A stretch of 64,000 bases of DNA from CBDCMJ01 sp965218875. GTDB lineage: Bacteria; Chloroflexota; Dehalococcoidia; Lucifugimonadales; UBA3495. The stretch lies in NCBI GenBank assembly GCA_965218875.1, contig OZ244707.1, forward strand, positions 1,054,001 through 1,118,000. Reading direction: 5' to 3'. Below, piece by piece: positions 33,268 to 41,468 of the stretch (positions are counted from its first letter, which is position 1; each line of letters opens with the position of its first letter). The position numbers were made by a program, and so were the translations under genes. The notes under the pieces are model-generated. The model had not been told where the DNA came from and did no database searches. It saw only the letters and a list, made by a program, of their open reading frames with translations.

Positions 33268-34344
33268 GTGCTGGAACAGTTTCGGGTCAACCTGGACGAC
33301 GCGGTGTTCGTGCAGTCGGATGACCTCAAGGCCACCGTGGCCGGCGTATTCGAGAAAATGGGAGTATCCCCCGGCGACGCCCAGTTGGGCGCCGACGTGC
33401 TGGTGTTGGCGGACCTTCGGGGCGTCGATTCCCACGGCGTGTCCAACATGCTGAGCGCCTACATCACCGGGTACCAAAACGGGCAGATCAATCCCCGGCC
33501 GGACTGGAAAATCACCCGGGAGACCCCCGCCACGGCCAACGTAGACTCGGACCGGGGGTTGGGCATCATCATCGTTCCCAAGGCGATGGACATAGCCATC
33601 CGCAAGGCCAAGGCGGTGGGCGTGGGCATGGTCACCGTGGGCAACGCCCGGCATCTGGGCATGGCGTCGTACCATGCCATGCTGGCCCTGGAGCACGACA
33701 TGATCGGGGTCTGCATGACCAGCTGTCCCCCGGCGGTGCTGCCCACCTTCGGCGCCGAGCCGCGCCTGGGGACCAACCCCATCGCGGTGGCCGCGCCGGC
33801 CAAGAACGAGCCCCCCTTCGTGTTCGACGCCGCCACCAGTTCCGTAGCGGTAAACAAGATCCGCATCGCCAAGCGCCTGGGGGCCAAGATGGAGCCGGGA
33901 TGGCTGGCCGACCCGGAGGGAAACCCCATCATGGTGGAGTCGGACCCGCCCGACGATTACCACCTGCTGCCCCTGGGCGCAACCCGGGAGATGGGGTCCC
34001 ACAAGGGGTACGGGTTCTCCTGCGTGGTGGACATCTTGGCCGGGGTGCTCACCGGAGTGGGCTACGGCGCCGTGCCCGGCAGGCCCAACTTTGGCCACTA
34101 CGTGGCCGCTTACAGCATCGACGCCTTCACCGACGTGGACGCCTTCAAAGAAATGATGGATGAGTGGGCGCGGATGATGAAGACCACCAAGCCGGCGCCG
34201 GGACACGACAGGGTGGTGGTCGCCGGCCAGCCGGAGGCGGAGGTAGAGGCGGTGCGCCGCGCCGAAGGCATACCCCTGCATCCCGACGTGGCCCGGAACC
34301 TGCGGGACATTTGCGCCGAACTGGCCGTTCCCTGCCGGTTCTAG
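33268..34344 (+). CDS. Ldh-family (malate/L-lactate/ureidoglycolate type) dehydrogenase
   Basis: A 358-residue NAD(P)-dependent oxidoreductase of the YlbC/MDH2 superfamily, unrelated to classical lactate dehydrogenase. GTG 33268 is used because AGGAGG precedes it with proper spacing. Blocks: ADVLVLADLRGVDSHGVSNMLSAYITGYQNGQINP (with the conserved SHG), VTVGNARHLGMASYHAMLAL (the catalytic His stretch), RLGTNPIAVAAPAKNEPPFVFDAATS, and ATREMGSHKGYGFSCVVDILAGVLTG. It oxidises 2-hydroxy acids to 2-oxo acids. The substrate is open. It is followed by serA after a 245-base gap that has its own promoter. Confidence 0.9.
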   Translation: MLEQFRVNLDDAVFVQSDDLKATVAGVFEKMGVSPGDAQLGADVLVLADLRGVDSHGVSNMLSAYITGYQNGQINPRPDWKITRETPATANVDSDRGLGIIIVPKAMDIAIRKAKAVGVGMVTVGNARHLGMASYHAMLALEHDMIGVCMTSCPPAVLPTFGAEPRLGTNPIAVAAPAKNEPPFVFDAATSSVAVNKIRIAKRLGAKMEPGWLADPEGNPIMVESDPPDDYHLLPLGATREMGSHKGYGFSCVVDILAGVLTGVGYGAVPGRPNFGHYVAAYSIDAFTDVDAFKEMMDEWARMMKTTKPAPGHDRVVVAGQPEAEVEAVRRAEGIPLHPDVARNLRDICAELAVPCRF

Positions 34345-34512
34345 CGCCATAGCGCCGTCACGACTCCTCACTGACCGGACCGCAACGGGCCGGCCGTAGA
34401 TGCTGGCTTCCCATGTTTTCCGAACACGCGCGGTTCCCGCGCCGACCTGTCGGCCTGGGCCGGCCGCTCTCCGCGGACTCGTTAAGCCGCCGGTTCGGGA
34501 GTGACCGTGTGC

Positions 34513-34547
34513 TATATTTTAGCTAAAGCCCCGGTGCGGACCGGGGC
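34513..34547 (+). promoter_or_regulatory. serA promoter -10 and 5' leader hairpin
   Basis: An extended -10, TGCTATATT (34510-34518), is followed by GCCCCGGT (34528-34535)/ACCGGGGC (34540-34547), an 8-base perfect stem with a four-base loop. Transcription from this -10 would start near 34525, placing the hairpin at the very 5' end of the serA mRNA, about 40 bases before the ATG. There is no T run after it. Confidence 0.5.
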
Positions 34548-34589
34548 GACCTTAGAGCCAACCCGCCGCCGTTGGCAGGACTGCGATAT

Positions 34590-36167
34590 ATGGCCAGAGT
34601 GTTAGTTGCCGACCCCATCGCCCAAGAAGGGGTGGACGTACTGAAGTCCCAAACCCGGGTGGACGTGAGAGTGGGCCTTGCGCCGGAGGAGCTGTTGGGG
34701 CTGATCGGTGAGTACGACGCCCTGGTGGTGCGCAGCGAGACCAAGGTCTCCGCCGAGGTCATTGCGGCGGGCCGGGGACTGCAGGTGATCGCCCGGGCGG
34801 GAATCGGAGTGGACAACATCGACCTCGACGCCGCTACCGCCGCCGGCATCGCGGTGGTCAACTCTCCCACTGGGAACACGGTGGCCGCGGCCGAGCACAC
34901 CATGGCCCTGATGCTGGCCCTGTCCCGCAACATACCCTACGCCCACCAGTCCATGAGGGACGGTCAGTGGCGGCGCAGCGCCTTCGTGGGTATCGAGGTG
35001 CGCAACAAGACCCTGGGCATCGTCGGGTTGGGACGCGTCGGCTCCGAGGTGGCCCAGCGGGCCCGGAGCTTCGGCATGCGCCTGGTGGCCTACGACCCCT
35101 TCGTTGCTCCCGACTACGCCCGGCGCTTGGGCGTGGAGTTGCTGTCGCTGCCGGAGCTGTTGGCTGAGTCTGACTTTGTGACCTTGCACACGCCCTTGAC
35201 CGACGGCAACCACAACATGATAGGGGCCCGGGAGCTCGCTTGCCTGAAACCGGGCGCGCGCCTCATCAACGTGGCCCGGGGCGAGTTGGTGGATGAAGCG
35301 GCCCTGCTGGAGGCGCTGGAATCGGACAATCTGGCGGGGGTGGCCCTGGACGTCTTCGCCACCGAGCCGCCGCGCCGCAGCCCGCTATTGGAGCATCCCA
35401 AGGCGGTGGTTACGCCCCACCTGGGCGCGTCCACCCAGGAGGCGCAGCGTGAGGTGGCCGTAGAGGCGGCCGAACAGGTGCTGGCCGTCCTCAACGGCCA
35501 GCCGGCCCGCAATACCGTCAACTCGCCCTTCGTGCCCCCGGAGGTGCAGAAGGTGCTGGCCCCCTACATGAGGGTGGCGGCCGTGGTGGGGAAGCTGCTC
35601 ACCCACCTGGCTCAGGGCCAGTTCGTGGGAGTCACCATCCGCTACCAGGGCGAAATCACCCAGCACGAGACGGGGACCCTGAAGGCCGCCCTGCTGTCCG
35701 GATTGCTGGGCCCGGTGACCACGGGACAGGTCAACTTGATCAACGCCGCCCGGTTGGCCCAGGAACGCGGGCTCAACGTGATGGAGCAGCACACCCCGGA
35801 GGCCCAGGAGTACAGCAGCCTGGTTAGCGCCACCGTGGACACCACCGAGGGCGGCATCACCCTGTCCGGCACGTCGATGCGGGACGAGACCCACATCGTC
35901 AGGGTAAATGATTACTGGCTAGACATCGTGCCCTCGACCCCCTATCTGCTCTTCGTGGACAACCACGACCGGCCGGGCTCCATCGGCGCGGTGGGTACAG
36001 TGACCGGCCGGCACAATATCAACATCTCCTTCATGGAGGTGGGCCGCGTCAACCTCCGCGGCCGGGCGATGATGATCCTGGGCCTCGACGACCCGGTCCC
36101 CCCGCCGGTGCTGGAGGAGATCAGGGCGCTGCCCCAGATCTACAATGCCCGGCTGGTAACTCTTTAA
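34590..36167 (+). CDS. serA: D-3-phosphoglycerate dehydrogenase
   Basis: The 525-residue enzyme oxidises 3-phosphoglycerate to 3-phosphohydroxypyruvate, the first step of serine synthesis. ATG 34590 (MARVLVADPIAQEGVDVL) is preferred to 34572. Domain order: substrate-binding part with ARAGIGVDNIDLDAATAAGIAVVNSPTGNT; NAD domain with LGIVGLGRVGSEVAQRA; catalytic RGELVDEAAL, VALDVFATEPP and the His in VTPHLGAST; an intervening domain (about residues 315-445, VAAVVGKLLTHLAQGQF); and an ACT domain at the C-terminus (LFVDNHDRPGSIGAVGTVTGRHNINISFMEVGR). This is the long bacterial/type I form. All catalytic residues are present. Confidence 0.96.
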   Translation: MARVLVADPIAQEGVDVLKSQTRVDVRVGLAPEELLGLIGEYDALVVRSETKVSAEVIAAGRGLQVIARAGIGVDNIDLDAATAAGIAVVNSPTGNTVAAAEHTMALMLALSRNIPYAHQSMRDGQWRRSAFVGIEVRNKTLGIVGLGRVGSEVAQRARSFGMRLVAYDPFVAPDYARRLGVELLSLPELLAESDFVTLHTPLTDGNHNMIGARELACLKPGARLINVARGELVDEAALLEALESDNLAGVALDVFATEPPRRSPLLEHPKAVVTPHLGASTQEAQREVAVEAAEQVLAVLNGQPARNTVNSPFVPPEVQKVLAPYMRVAAVVGKLLTHLAQGQFVGVTIRYQGEITQHETGTLKAALLSGLLGPVTTGQVNLINAARLAQERGLNVMEQHTPEAQEYSSLVSATVDTTEGGITLSGTSMRDETHIVRVNDYWLDIVPSTPYLLFVDNHDRPGSIGAVGTVTGRHNINISFMEVGRVNLRGRAMMILGLDDPVPPPVLEEIRALPQIYNARLVTL

Positions 36168-36368
36168 GGCCCGTTCAGCCTTCCTGTCTCGTTGCTAGCC
36201 CCGCGCCGCCCAACTTGTCAATCCCGACGCCGGTCTTGGCCGTCTGGCCCATGGAGGGTTCACCCCCTTATCCCCGGGGGGCTTATCACCGCCGCCGGGG
36301 TCTGACCAGGCCCGCGCTCCACCGTGGGAGCAGCCCCAGGGCCTTCCTACGTCACGCCAGGGCACCCC

Positions 36369-36541
36369 GCCATTCTGAGCTTGCCGAAGAATCAAAGGCC
36401 CTCATGCACCACCCCGGTCAGCACTGGAAAGAACCCGCCCCCCAGCACCCCGCACCAGCAACCGCAAGCCCGGCTGCGAGACCTGGGCGGCCCTCCGGCG
36501 ACGACTTGAGATTCCTTGTCGCTCCGCTCCAGCGGAATGAC
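36369..36541. repeat. GTCATTC inverted-repeat element, copy 3
   Basis: Left end GCCATTCTGAGCTTGCCGAA, right end CGCTCCAGCGGAATGAC. About 173 bases, with an interior similar to copy 2 along its whole length (AAGGCCCTCATGCACCACC ... CACTGGAAAGAACCCG). It occupies most of the gap between serA and the SDR gene; the rest of that gap (36168-36645) shows nothing I can name. Confidence 0.75.
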
Positions 36542-36645
36542 AGGGGCGTGGCCGGGGGGCGAAATGAGTTGCCGCCGGGAATGACAAGTCAGGTTGCGGG
36601 CGTTATGCTCTCATCAGCACCGTATGGATTCGGAGGGCAGTTTCT

Positions 36646-37494
36646 ATGTATGACCTCAACGGAAAGACGGCGGTGGTCACCGGCGCTGCCGGGCGCCACG
36701 GCATAGGCCGCGCCATCGCCACTCGTTTGGCTCGCGAGGGGGCCGACGTGGCGGTCATCGACATTCCCGCCAGTTGGGAGGCGGTGCGCGCCGAGGACCA
36801 CGCCGCTGGGTGGAAGGGTCTGGACAGCGTCGTCGAGGAGATCCAGGGCTTGGGCCGCTGCTCCCTGGGGCTATTCTCCGACGTGTCCGACGGCGCCCAG
36901 GTCGACGAAATGGTCAAGCGGGTGCTGGACCGCTTCGGCAAGATTGACATTCTGGTGAACAACGCCGGCTCTCGTCCCGGAAAAGATCGGGTGCTGGTGG
37001 TGGACCTGGAGGAGGAGGCCTTCGACGAGGTCCAGCGGGTGAACGTCCGGGGCACCTACCTCTGCTCCAGGGCGGCAGCCAGGCATATGATCGCCCGGGG
37101 CGGGGGCGGCAAGATCATCAACATAGCGTCGGCGGCGGGCAAGCGGGGCATCGCCCGCTACGCCGCCTACTGCGCCTCCAAGTTCGCCATCGTGGGCTTC
37201 ACCCAGGCCATGGCCCAGGAGATGGGCCAGCACCGGGTTAACGTCAACGCCATCTGTCCCGGCCTGGTGGACACGGAGCGGGTGGACTTCATCGCCGCGG
37301 CCCTGGCCCCCGCGGGGGAATCCGGCGAGGAATACCGGGCGGGCATGGTCGCCGACCGGGCCGTGCGAGTGCCCATGGGACGGGTGGCCCAGGGCGACGA
37401 CATAGCCCGGATGGCGGCGTTCCTGGCCTCGGCGGAGTCGGACTACATGACCGGTCTGTCCATAAGCGTGTCCGGCGGCACCGAAATGAACTAG
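36646..37494 (+). CDS. Short-chain dehydrogenase/reductase (SDR)
   Basis: A 282-residue classical SDR from ATG 36646. The nucleotide loop is TGAAGRHGIGRAIATRLAREGADVAVIDIP (variant TGxxxxxGIG), followed by DILVNNAGSRPGK (NNAG), IINIASAAGKRGIARYAAYCASKFAIVGFTQAMAQEMG with catalytic Ser, Tyr and Lys, and NAICPGLVDTERV. DIP after strand 2 suggests NAD rather than NADP. C-terminus: YMTGLSISVSGGTEMN. The insertion of about 20 residues after strand 2 (SWEAVRAEDHAAGWKGLDSV) is longer than usual. The substrate is unknown. It is followed by a CDF transporter after 109 bases that contain a large inverted repeat. Confidence 0.9.
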   Translation: MYDLNGKTAVVTGAAGRHGIGRAIATRLAREGADVAVIDIPASWEAVRAEDHAAGWKGLDSVVEEIQGLGRCSLGLFSDVSDGAQVDEMVKRVLDRFGKIDILVNNAGSRPGKDRVLVVDLEEEAFDEVQRVNVRGTYLCSRAAARHMIARGGGGKIINIASAAGKRGIARYAAYCASKFAIVGFTQAMAQEMGQHRVNVNAICPGLVDTERVDFIAAALAPAGESGEEYRAGMVADRAVRVPMGRVAQGDDIARMAAFLASAESDYMTGLSISVSGGTEMN

Positions 37495-37527
37495 CGCCGC
37501 GCTTCCCGCTCAGGCCCCGACAGGCCG

Positions 37528-37580
37528 CCTTCGCCGCTCACCGCCACGTCGTTGCCAGACGCGGCAGTGAGCGGCGAAGG
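37528..37580. other. 14-base inverted repeat between the SDR and CDF genes
   Basis: CCTTCGCCGCTCAC (37528-37541) pairs perfectly with GTGAGCGGCGAAGG (37567-37580) across a 25-base loop. It starts 33 bases after the SDR stop and ends 23 bases before the CDF start. It may terminate the SDR transcript or act in the CDF leader. No T run follows. Confidence 0.5.
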
Positions 37581-37603
37581 GCCGGAGCCAGACCCTCACG
37601 AGG

Positions 37604-38608
37604 ATGCAAATGCAGGCCCGCGGTCAATCACATGGGCCGGCGCCCGGCCCCGGACACGGGGCCATGGACCGGTCGGCCCTGAACAGCCTTAGGGGAATCC
37701 GGGCCACCAAGGTGTCGCTGGCCGCCCTGCTGGCCACCGCCGGGGTGCAGGCCGCCATCGTGGTGTTCACCGGCAGCGTGGCCCTCCTGGCTGACACCAT
37801 CCACAACTTCGGGGACGCGGCCACGGCCCTACCCCTGTGGGCAGCCTTCCTGCTGGCCGCCAAGCCGCCCACCCGGCGTTTCACCTACGGGTACGGGAGG
37901 GCGGAAGATCTGGCCGGTCTATTGATCGTGGTAGCCATCCTCGCCACCGGCGTCATCATCGCGGTGGTGTCGGTCAACCGGCTCTTCGACCCCCCGGCCA
38001 TAGACTTCCTGTGGGCGGTGATCCTGGCCGCGTTGGTGGGTTTCTTGGGGAACGAGGCCGTGGCCCTGTATCGCATAAAGGTGGGCAAAGAAATCGGCAG
38101 CGCGGCCCTGCTAGCCGACGGCCTGCACGCCAGGGTGGACGCGTTGACCAGCCTTGCCGTGCTGGTGGGGGCGGTGGGCGTTTGGCTTGGTGCGCCGCTG
38201 GCGGACCCCATAGCCGGGCTGGTGATCACCGCCGCGATTTTCCGCATGGCGTTCCAGTCCGGTAAGCTGGTGATGTCCCGGATGCTGGACGGCGTGGAGC
38301 CCGGGTTGGTCGACGAGGCCCGCCGGGTACTGTCTTCCACCGGTGGCGTGGAGGAGGTGACCGAGGTCCGCATTCGCTGGCTGGGGCACCGGCTCCTGGC
38401 CGAGGCCAACGTGACGGTGGCGCCGGACCTTTCCGTGGCAAGCGGACACCATATCGCCGAGGAGGCGCACCACCGGTTGATGGACCGGCTGCAGTATCTC
38501 TCCGGCGCCACTATTCACGTGGACCCGGTGGGCGCTTCCGGGGAGGCGCGCCACCCCCGGTCGGCCCGCGAGCACCACGGGGACCGCGATGAGGGACACG
38601 ACCGGTAG
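37604..38608 (+). CDS. Cation diffusion facilitator (CDF) family metal exporter
   Basis: A 334-residue membrane protein from ATG 37604. Six membrane segments lie between residues about 35 and 215. The two metal-site motifs are ADTIHNFGDAATALPLW (HNxGD in TM2) and ADGLHARVDALTSLAVL (HxxxD in TM5). The HNFGD/HARVD pattern is the usual HxxxD zinc-type arrangement, so Zn2+ or Fe2+/Co2+ efflux is likely. The cytoplasmic C-terminal domain follows, ending in His/Asp-rich ARHPRSAREHHGDRDEGHDR. The N-terminus is also His/Gly/Pro-rich. It probably exchanges metal for protons. No metal regulator is adjacent. Confidence 0.9.
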   Translation: MQMQARGQSHGPAPGPGHGAMDRSALNSLRGIRATKVSLAALLATAGVQAAIVVFTGSVALLADTIHNFGDAATALPLWAAFLLAAKPPTRRFTYGYGRAEDLAGLLIVVAILATGVIIAVVSVNRLFDPPAIDFLWAVILAALVGFLGNEAVALYRIKVGKEIGSAALLADGLHARVDALTSLAVLVGAVGVWLGAPLADPIAGLVITAAIFRMAFQSGKLVMSRMLDGVEPGLVDEARRVLSSTGGVEEVTEVRIRWLGHRLLAEANVTVAPDLSVASGHHIAEEAHHRLMDRLQYLSGATIHVDPVGASGEARHPRSAREHHGDRDEGHDR

Positions 38609-38710
38609 CGGGTGCAGGCTCCGCCTCCCGGCCGCCAAGACCGGCAAAAGAGCCGGGGCGGAGTCGAAGGATAAAGGCCAAGTTATATTGGGCAGGCCGG
38701 ACCCCGGGAG

Positions 38711-38740
38711 TTGGACCCGACCGTGGGTGCCGGGTATAGT
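38711..38740 (+). promoter_or_regulatory. Possible promoter upstream of gatCA
   Basis: TTGGAC at 38711-38716 and TATAGT at 38735-38740 with an 18-base spacer. It is 260 bases before gatC, with repeat copy 4 in between, so the link to gatC is uncertain. Confidence 0.3.
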
Positions 38741-38826
38741 GGTCTTCCGCCCGCCGGAATTCTAGCGGCGGTCATGTTCCGGAGCCCGCGGCGCCAGGGT
38801 CATGTAGTTGTCGGCCTCTAAACCTT

Positions 38827-38892
38827 GTCATTCTGAGCGCGGCGAAGAATCTCAGCTACGGCGGAGGGATCCTTCACTTCGTTCAGGGTGAC
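38827..38892. repeat. GTCATTC inverted-repeat element, copy 4 (short)
   Basis: A 66-base version: left end GTCATTCTGAGCGCGGCGAA, right end CTTCGTTCAGGGTGAC. Only the ends match the longer copies; the interior is 30 bases. It could form a long imperfect hairpin in the gatC leader. Confidence 0.65.
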
Positions 38893-39001
38893 GATTAAAA
38901 GACCCTGGCCCGCGGCGCAATTGGGCCCGGTGTCGCCCCGGGTCCACCGTGGGCGCCGGACCACCAAACAAGCACCCAATAGTCTCAAGAGAGGTCACAC
39001 C

Positions 39002-39301
39002 ATGGTCTTGGACCGATCTCAGGTGGAGCACCTGGCCGCGCTGGCCCGCATTGGGCTAACCACGGAGGAAGTGGAGATGTTCCGCGAGCAGCTTTCCCAC
39101 ATCCTGGAGCAGTTTGAAGTCCTCAGCCGGTTGGACGACGCCGGTCTCGAGGCCGCGGCCGAGGAAGGCCCGGACACCCCGTCCCGCCAGTGGATGCGGG
39201 ACGACGTGCCGGAAGGGTCCCTGGACTCGGAGGACGTCCTGAGCAACGCCCCCCGGCGGGAGGGGGACTTCTTCAGAGTAAAAGCGGTGTTGGAGGAGTA
39301 G
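39002..39301 (+). CDS. gatC: Aspartyl/glutamyl-tRNA amidotransferase subunit C
   Basis: A 99-residue GatC; ATG 39002 (MVLDRSQVEHLAALARIGLTTEEVEMFREQLSHILEQFEVLSRLD) is chosen because the upstream in-frame stretch has no homology. It ends DDVPEGSLDSEDVLSNAPRREGDFFRVKAVLEE, the conserved tail that wraps around GatA. The GatCAB complex amidates Glu-tRNA(Gln) and/or Asp-tRNA(Asn) in bacteria lacking the direct synthetase. It is five bases before gatA. Confidence 0.95.
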   Translation: MVLDRSQVEHLAALARIGLTTEEVEMFREQLSHILEQFEVLSRLDDAGLEAAAEEGPDTPSRQWMRDDVPEGSLDSEDVLSNAPRREGDFFRVKAVLEE

Positions 39302-39306
39302 CCTCA

Positions 39307-40809
39307 GTGGGAGACTTGGCCTACTTGAGCATCGCCGAGGCTCGCCGCCGGTTGGACTCCCGGGAGATCGGCTCGGTGGAGCTGACCCGGGCCTGCCTGG
39401 AGCGCATCGAGCAGGTGGAGGACCGGGTGAAGGCCTTCGTGACCCTCACACCGGAGGCGGCCCTGCGGCAAGCGGAGGAGGCGGACCGCCGCATCGCGGC
39501 AGGCGACGCCGGGCCGGTCACCGGCATCCCCATGCAGATCAAGGACGTCATGTGCACCAGGGGCATCCGGACCACTTGCTCCTCCCGGATGCTAGAGAAC
39601 TTCGTTCCGCCCTACACCGCCACCGCGGCGGCCAAGCTGTTGGACGGGGGCGCGGTGCTCCTGGGCAAGGGCAACATGGACGAGTTCGCCATGGGCTCGT
39701 CGACGGAGAACTCGGCCTTCTTTCCCACCCACAACCCCTGGGACCTGGACCGCGTCCCCGGGGGCAGCAGCGGCGGCGGCGCGGCCGCGGTGGCGGCGGG
39801 AGAGGCCGTCTTCGCTCTGGGGTCGGACACCGGGGGCAGCATCCGCCAGCCCGCGTCCTTCTGCGGCGTGGTGGGCCTCAAGCCCACCTACGGCTTGGTC
39901 AGCCGGTACGGGCTGGTGGCCTTTGCGTCTTCCCTGGACCAGATCGGGCCGCTGACCCGGAACGTCGCCGACTGCGCCCTGGCCCTCACCACTATCGCCG
40001 GCCACGACGCCAGGGACTCCACTTCGTTGCAACTGCCCGGCAAGGACTACGCCGCGGCCCTGGACCGGGACCCGGACTTGTCCCGCTTTCATCAACGGGG
40101 GGAAGAGACTCGACTCCGGTTGGGCGTTCCCCAAGAGTACTTCTTCGACGAAATGGAGGAGGGCACGCGCCGGGCCGTGGAGACCGCCATTCAGACCCTG
40201 GAGGGGTTGGGGGCGTCGGTGCGGCCGGTCTCGCTGCCCACTACGGAGTACGCCCTGGCCTGCTACTACATCATAGCCCCCTCCGAGTGCTCGGCCAACC
40301 TGGCCAGGTACGACGGGGTGAAGTACGGGTATTCCTTCCGCGGCGAGGGTCCCGGCGCCGGCGACATGTGGGACGACATGGAGAAGACTCGCCAGCGCGG
40401 TTTCGGACCGGAGGTGAGGCGCCGCATCATGCTGGGCGCCTACGCTCTATCGGCCGGGTACTATGACGCCTACTACGCCAAGGCCCAGCAGGCCCGCTCC
40501 CTGATTCGGCAGGACTTTGCCCGCGTCTTCTGGCAGGTGGACGCCCTGGTGGCGCCGGTCTCGCCCACCGTAGCCTTCCGGCTGGGAGAGAAGATGGGCG
40601 ACCCGGTCCAAATGTACCGGAGCGACGTCTGCACGCTACCCCCGAACATCGCCGGACTTCCCTGCATGTCGGTGCCGTGCGGTTTCGACGAGGGACTGCC
40701 GGTGGGACTGCAGATCATCGGCCCCCCGCTGTCCGAGGAGGTCATCCTGAAGGTGGGCTACGCCTATCAGCAGGCAACAGACTGGATCGGGGCGGTTCCC
40801 CACCTCTGA
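39307..40809 (+). CDS. gatA: Aspartyl/glutamyl-tRNA amidotransferase subunit A
   Basis: A 500-residue amidase-signature protein. GTG 39307 (V/M-GDLAYLSIAEARRRLDSREI) is used, with GGAGGAG nine bases upstream inside gatC; a longer frame exists but overlaps gatC fully. The catalytic triad is visible: Lys in GIPMQIKDVMCT, and the two Ser of the signature VPGGSSGGGAAAVAAGEAVFALGSDTGGSIRQPASFCGVVGLKPTYG. It releases ammonia from Gln or Asn for GatB. The C-terminal part (NIAGLPCMSVPCGFDEGLPVGLQIIG) is intact. The gatB gene is not next to it; a convergent VOC gene follows. Confidence 0.96.
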   Translation: MGDLAYLSIAEARRRLDSREIGSVELTRACLERIEQVEDRVKAFVTLTPEAALRQAEEADRRIAAGDAGPVTGIPMQIKDVMCTRGIRTTCSSRMLENFVPPYTATAAAKLLDGGAVLLGKGNMDEFAMGSSTENSAFFPTHNPWDLDRVPGGSSGGGAAAVAAGEAVFALGSDTGGSIRQPASFCGVVGLKPTYGLVSRYGLVAFASSLDQIGPLTRNVADCALALTTIAGHDARDSTSLQLPGKDYAAALDRDPDLSRFHQRGEETRLRLGVPQEYFFDEMEEGTRRAVETAIQTLEGLGASVRPVSLPTTEYALACYYIIAPSECSANLARYDGVKYGYSFRGEGPGAGDMWDDMEKTRQRGFGPEVRRRIMLGAYALSAGYYDAYYAKAQQARSLIRQDFARVFWQVDALVAPVSPTVAFRLGEKMGDPVQMYRSDVCTLPPNIAGLPCMSVPCGFDEGLPVGLQIIGPPLSEEVILKVGYAYQQATDWIGAVPHL

Positions 40810-40839
40810 GGGCGCCCCGCGGGCAACAGCCGGAACGAA

Positions 40840-40879
40840 GAGGCGCCGCCGTTCGCCGGAGCGTGAACGTCGGCGCCTC
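40840..40879. terminator. Bidirectional terminator-like hairpin after gatA
   Basis: GAGGCGCCG(C)CGTTC at 40840-40854 pairs with GAACG(T)CGGCGCCTC at 40865-40879, one mismatch, 10-base loop. It lies between the convergent ends of gatA and the VOC gene. No strong T run, so efficiency is uncertain. Confidence 0.5.
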
Positions 40880-40914
40880 ACCAAGGCTCGAACCCAGGGT
40901 TAAATCCGGTCAGT

Positions 40915-41388
40915 TCAGGCGGGGACCAAGGCCCTGGCTGCCGCCAGCAACTCTTCGTCGGAGTCTTCCAAGCTGATGGGGTCGCTGTGAGGCTGGGGCA
41001 CCTTGTAGCCGGTGCTGTAGTATAGTTCCACCCGGTTGCCCTCGGGATCGAAGAAGTACATCCCAAAGGCGATGCCGTGGCTCACGATGCGGTCTATGCG
41101 TACGTTCTCATCCTGCAGCCGCCGGTAATACCCCCGGAGGTCGTCGATGGTGGGCACGGTAAAGGAGATCTGCTGCACCAGCTTGGCGTCTTCCGGGGCC
41201 TGACGACCCTGCATCAACACCAACTCGTGGTGTTCGCGCTCCGGATCGGCGCTGGGAAAGACCATGCCCCTGCCTTCCAGGTCCTCGTCAGTTATCTCCA
41301 GGCCCATGACCCTGGTCCAAAAGTCTCTCTGCTTCAGCAAGTCGTCGGCGTAGATACCCACATGGCCCAGCGAACCGATCTCCGCCAT
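40915..41388 (-). CDS. VOC family protein, extradiol dioxygenase-like
   Basis: A 157-residue protein. ATG 41388 follows GGGAGG; the frame is open further upstream but without homology. First module: IGSLGHVGIYADDLLKQRDFWTRVMGLEITDED; second module: LVQQISFTVPTIDDLRGYYRRLQDENV, then GIAFGMYFFDPEGNRVELYYSTG. The metal ligands would be the His of GHVGIY, a residue in the second module and the Glu of RVELYY; the middle His is not obvious (QQISFTV), so the full 2-His-1-Glu set may be incomplete. The ending DPEGNRVELYY is typical of catechol 2,3-dioxygenase-like members. Function not established. Confidence 0.8.
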   Translation of the reverse strand: MAEIGSLGHVGIYADDLLKQRDFWTRVMGLEITDEDLEGRGMVFPSADPEREHHELVLMQGRQAPEDAKLVQQISFTVPTIDDLRGYYRRLQDENVRIDRIVSHGIAFGMYFFDPEGNRVELYYSTGYKVPQPHSDPISLEDSDEELLAAARALVPA

Positions 41389-41468
41389 CTTTTCTGACCT
41401 CCCTGTCCGGTTCTCCCTGTCCGGTTGGTGAGACTTGCCCAGTATAGCATGGCGCGGCCACGCATTGG

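Noticed and set aside
40880..40914. tRNA T-arm-like sequence (GGGTTCGAGCC on the minus strand)
   Set aside because: No matching acceptor, D or anticodon arms are found around it.
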